Origin: Globodera rostochiensis
Lineage: Eukaryota; Nematoda; Chromadorea; Rhabditida; Heteroderidae
Direction: 5' to 3'
NCBI GenBank assembly: GCA_018350325.1
Contig: JAEVLN010000009.1
Location: 2,664,459-2,728,458 of the forward strand
DNA: 64,000 nt
Position numbers and translations under genes: made by a program. The notes beneath the pieces are model-generated. The model had not been told where the DNA came from. It was given only the letters and a program-made list of their open reading frames with translations, and searched no databases. Below are positions 60,401 to 64,000 of the stretch, one piece after another (the first letter of the stretch is position 1; the number at the start of each line of letters is the position of its first letter).

Positions 60401-63400
60401 TTAAACAATTAAAACAAATTTAAATTTTATCACATAAATGCAAGTAAAAATAATTTGAACAATTCCTTTTATTATACAATTAAAACCCAAATTTTAATTT
60501 TATCAGATAAATAAATTTAAAAAAATACTTTTAAAAGTTCCTTTTATTATGCAATTAAAACCCAAATTTTAAATTTTAGCAGATAAATGCAAATATATAG
60601 CCGATTGTGTGCAAGTGCAGACAAATTTTTTGACCATTATGTTTAAGTGGTGGGTGTCATACAGCGAAATATTTTGGTACAATGAGAAAAAAATTCGAGC
60701 AAAAATAGTCGACACTCTAAAAAAGACTAGGGCAAAGGTGAACCTGCTGAAAGAAATGATAACAAAAGCGGACGAACACGAGCCGGCACTTCAGTATGCC
60801 GTCGAGACAGGCGACGAGAAAGGCGAAGTTCGTTCGTTTCTGCCGTAGACTTTGTGGAGCATCAAAAAGGGCACAAAGCCTAAAGTCTCGCCAAATTTTG
60901 ACCAAAAGGGTCCCCCATATGCTTTTTCAAAAATTTGAACCGGTTTAAAAAGGTTCAAACGCTTTGTCCACAAAAATTTTTTGTTTTTTCAGTCATTTTT
61001 AGTGCCTAAGAATAATATTTTTGAGTGATTTTGGCTCTGGGACATATGACTCATCAAAATTTAATGAAACTCAGCGCGCAAAAGTGTTCCAGAAACAAAA
61101 AATGCTCACTTTTTAATTTAATGCCAATAATTATAATTTAATTTTAAACAAAAAAAATTCCAATAATTTTAATTTAATTTTAAACAAAAAAAATTCCAAT
61201 AATTTTAATTTAATTTTAAACAAAAAAATGCCAAAATTTTGATTTAATTTTAAACAAAAAAATTCCAATAATTTTAATTTAATTTTAAACAAAAAAATGC
61301 CAAAATTTTAATTTAATTTTAAAAAAAAAAGCCAATAAATTTTTTTATTAAATTTTATATGATGCTGTTGTGGGAGAACGGACCCGCGGACACTTCCCTT
61401 TATTATGCGCTCAGAATTTGTGTTGAACAAGCACTCGCGGAACACTCCAAACGGATAGCAGAAAGGAGGCTGAGGGATTTGGACGATTTGGAGGCCGAAA
61501 TAATTGCAAAATTTGTTATTTGCATTGGCAACAAAATGGGCAAAGCGCCTCGGAAAGACACAATTTTGTGTGAATTGCAATTCAACGAAATGGCCAAATT
61601 GCTCGACAAATGGGACGACTTCAGGCAAATGTTGGAAGAAAATAGTGAGGCAGTGAGAGTGGGGGGTCGGGCTGCTCGAGAGTCTCGACTCAAAAATTTC
61701 TATGTTTTTTGGGACTTGGCTTGGTCTCGAGGTCATTTCTCGGTCTCGAGTCGAAAATTTCTCGCTTTTTTAGGTCTCGATCACGGACTCGTGGTCAGTT
61801 TCGGTTTCGAGTCTCGTTAAATTTCAAATCTTGAGCAGTCCTAGTGGGGGGGGGGGGGAGCCTGAAATGGAATGAAATTGTCTCCGTTAAAATTTAGAAA
61901 CTTTATGGCATGAATTAATGGACAACGAACGGGTCAAAAAGTTTGAAGTGCTATTAAAGGAGGTATTTAAACCAAGTCTAACAATACAACTAAACAACAA
62001 ATAAAGTAGCAATTATAAAAAAACTTAAATTAAAATTATATAATAATTATACAAAATGTTTTAACATTCAGAGAGACAAATATTTTCCTGTCGCCGAAAG
62101 TTTTGTTGGGTCGGCGCTGTCGGACACTGACGAAGAAACATTTGAAGACACAAACGACAAATTTGTTGTTGAAAAAAATGAAATCAAAACAAATCAAAAT
62201 GATTATTCAGTGCAAAATATTAGCAAAATCGAAGAAATTTTGGCAAATTTTGATATAAAAAATGAAAAACGAGCAAAAAATTCTGATGAAATAATCGAAT
62301 TAAACGATGAATATGAATTATATAATAAAAAAATTAAGGAAATGTACGGAAACTCGGAAATAAATGATGAACTTTTGGAGTTATATTCGGAAAGTGAAAA
62401 TTGGATAAAGCAAAGTCAGTCGAAAAAGGCAAAAAACAAAGAGAAAATGGAAAATCGTCGAAGAGACATTAAAAAGTTTAAAAATGAAAAAGAAAATGGG
62501 GACCAAAAAAATATGAAAAGTAAAAATTTGAAAGCAATTATTGTATCGGATGATAATAAAACATCTGCAGAAAAAACCGAAAAGAAAACGGATTCTGTGG
62601 CAATTTATTTAAAAAAATATGAAAATGAAGAAATTTCAAAAAATTGTACAAAAACATTGAAAGAAATTGGAATCGTCAAATTGGCAGGTAAATTTCACTC
62701 CTTTAAATAGACAATAAATTTATAACATGAATAAGCAGCATTGAATAATAATTTTAAATTAAATTTTAGATTTATTGGACGATTTACTTTTGAAAAATAT
62801 TTTTAAAAATTTGTATTCGAATAATTTGGAAAAAATATATGTGGAGCATTTAAACAACATTTTTTTGCTTGTAAGAGCAATTCAAGCGAAATTAAATTTC
62901 ATAAAAATTCGATCAACAATTCAAACCAATAAAAATTTTAAAAAATTTGGTAAAAAATGGGACAAGTTTATTAATATTGAAAAAATTAAATTCGAAGAAA
63001 TTCAATTTCTGCACGACAAATTGTATTTTATACATAATAAGCTGGAACAATTTGCATTTGAGTAATATATTTATTAAATTCCAAAATTTAAAAATATATA
63101 TTTTTTAAGTCCATCTAAAAATAGTTTATTGGAAAAAGCTGTTGAAATTATGGACGAAAACAAATTTATGAAAATTGAAAGTGATTTTTCTAATAAAAGA
63201 AAAGAAAGCAATCACGAAGTTACTCAATTCGGTTCTTACAATATTGTTGAATTCAACACCGTTTTAACGCAATTAAAAGATCACGAATATTCAATATTTA
63301 TTGCCAAAGGAATTTTTGACTGCGAGTCAATGGAAAGTTTAAAAAAAATGACAAAATGCCAAAATCAGCAAAAGTATTCAAACGACGAAAGATTGGCCAA

Positions 63401-63581
63401 ATGCCAAAATGAGGCAACCGACGAAAGTTTGACAAAATGCCGAAATCAGCAAAAGTATTCAAACGACGAAAGTTGTGAAAGTCGCACCGAAAATTTATGT
63501 GCCTGTGCTGAATACGATGACAAATATGTGAAAATGCTTGAAAATATGCTTAAAATGAAAACTTTAGGCAATTTTTTTTAG
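57442..63581 (+). CDS. large secreted protein of unknown family, 11 exons
   Basis: Exons: 57442-57543, 58448-58719, 58920-59165, 59710-59777, 60018-60185, 60601-60827, 61332-61644, 61898-61962, 62072-62687, 62770-63061, 63125-63581. Every junction keeps phase and the total is 2826 bases, 941 residues. Several apparent stops are GTAA donors. Exon 1 is a signal peptide (MSPTIFFAILFLTLATSNA). Residues about 25-50 have four cysteines (MKC, SC, EFC and neighbours). Residues about 55-490 look helical and aromatic-rich (FAEMALYDDALCFLLRVRF, FKWWVSYSEIFWY). Exon 9 is charged K/E/N/D-rich, and exon 11 carries imperfect repeats of KCQNQQKYSNDE. No enzyme motif or known domain was recognised. Least certain are the exon 1 donor (GTTTTC) and the exon 7 start, whose first 27 bases resemble the preceding intron repeat. 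Introns hold elements and arrays. A secreted effector is possible; function is unknown. Confidence 0.72.
57600..57616. repeat. C homopolymer, 17 bases, in intron 1
   Basis: Run of C followed by GCCCG. It is followed at 57660-57775 by AGGCTTAGGCCTAAGC words and a CAGGGTGGCTTAGG end, debris of another word-type element, and at 57909-57950 by TAGAGGGATCGGGATCCC, a further fragment. Confidence 0.8.
60380..60600. repeat. about 75-bp repeat, three units, in intron 5
   Basis: Three units share TTCCTTTTATTA.ACAATTAAAAC and ATTTTATCAGATAAAT. The third unit ends at the acceptor of exon 6 (AAATATATAG), so duplicated acceptor-like tracts lie in series ahead of the exon. Confidence 0.75.
61095..61331. 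repeat. about 38-bp repeat in intron 6
   Basis: Six or so units of CCAATAATTTTAATTTAATT followed by TTAAACAAAAAAA. The last degenerate unit supplies the AAAAAAG acceptor and seems to continue into the first bases assigned to exon 7. Confidence 0.75.
61667..61843. mobile_element. hAT-like miniature element with TSD GTGGGGGG, in intron 7
   Basis: TCGGGCTGCTCGAGAG at the left and inverted TTGAGCAGTCCTA at the right, with perfect GTGGGGGG at 61659-61666 and 61844-61851. The interior repeats GGTCTCGAG words. It inserted in the intron between exons 7 and 8 and leaves the splice sites intact. Confidence 0.8.
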
Positions 63582-64000
63582 ACTTTAAATTAAAAACAAT
63601 GAATAGTCCATTTATTTGTTTTGACAAAATTATTTATTAAATCCTGTTTAATATTTGCGTTTAGTCAATATAGTGGCATTTTTAAGAAATCTTAAGAAAA
63701 TGTAATAAGCTCAATTCAAAAAATTTTTGGGCCTCCACAAAAAATTTTTGAAAAACCCTCTAGTTTTTTGAAAATGTAAAAAAATGTCAAAAATTTGTTT
63801 GAGTTATAAAATAAATCGAAAATTATTGGAATTCAATTGGCAACAAAAACAACAAATTATTTTTAATTAGGCGCTTTTGTTTTTATGTATTTTTAGACTA
63901 ATATTTGAAATTTTTTAGATTTTTAGTCAATATTTTAGTGAATATTCACTGTTTTTTAGCCCTTGAAAATCGAAGCTATATTTTTATGCGGTTTATAGAT
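63582..64000. other. 3' flank of the large gene
   Basis: AT-rich. AATAAA-like hexamers occur (for example near 63815), which could serve polyadenylation. No gene seen. Confidence 0.4.

Overview
The window is eukaryotic nuclear DNA: every convincing gene is split by AT-rich introns with GT/AG borders, and none has a bacterial ribosome-binding site or operon spacing. I infer a plant-parasitic nematode (tylenchid, cyst or root-knot type). The main reason is a duplicated secreted gene that reads as an expansin-like, double-psi beta-barrel protein, a family animals are known to carry essentially only in plant-parasitic nematodes. Short introns, many small secreted cysteine-rich proteins and abundant hAT-type miniature elements fit. 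The species is not determined.

Layout. (1) 1-27.8 kb: a very AT-rich block without a long ORF. It holds short GC-richer islands that may be small exons of one or more large genes, a few diverged direct and inverted duplications, and a clear switch from T-rich to A-rich plus strand near 15.4 kb. (2) 27.8-30.6 kb: an intact hAT-like miniature element and a 29-bp tandem array. (3) 30.9-33.6 kb: two minus-strand members (A and partial B) of a secreted 8-cysteine family, separated by a 24/30-bp array that begins inside the last exon of A. (4) 35.7-49.0 kb: a 6-kb tandem duplication, two full units and the start of a third. Each full unit carries one expansin-like gene and one 8-cysteine gene (C1, C2); the partial unit carries C3. 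(5) 49.0-51.6 kb: nested miniature elements. (6) 51.7-53.6 kb: a secreted phospholipase A2-like gene flanked by two copies of a terminal exon. (7) 53.65-55.9 kb: a 26-bp minisatellite of about 2.3 kb. (8) 56.0-57.2 kb: two hAT-like elements with perfect 8-bp target-site duplications. (9) 57.4-63.6 kb: an eleven-exon plus-strand gene for a predicted secreted protein of about 941 residues, family unknown.

How the genes fit together. From 30.9 kb onward nearly every gene model either starts with a signal peptide or belongs to a family whose complete members do: expansin-like, 8-cysteine three-finger-like, phospholipase A2-like, and the large unknown protein. With repeats and recent duplications around them, this looks like an accessory cluster of secreted (possibly parasitism) genes. 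That role is inference.

Limits. Exon models were assembled by eye from reading frames, splice dinucleotides and phase. Two genes have a one-base inconsistency that could be an assembly indel or a real lesion. No database search was possible.
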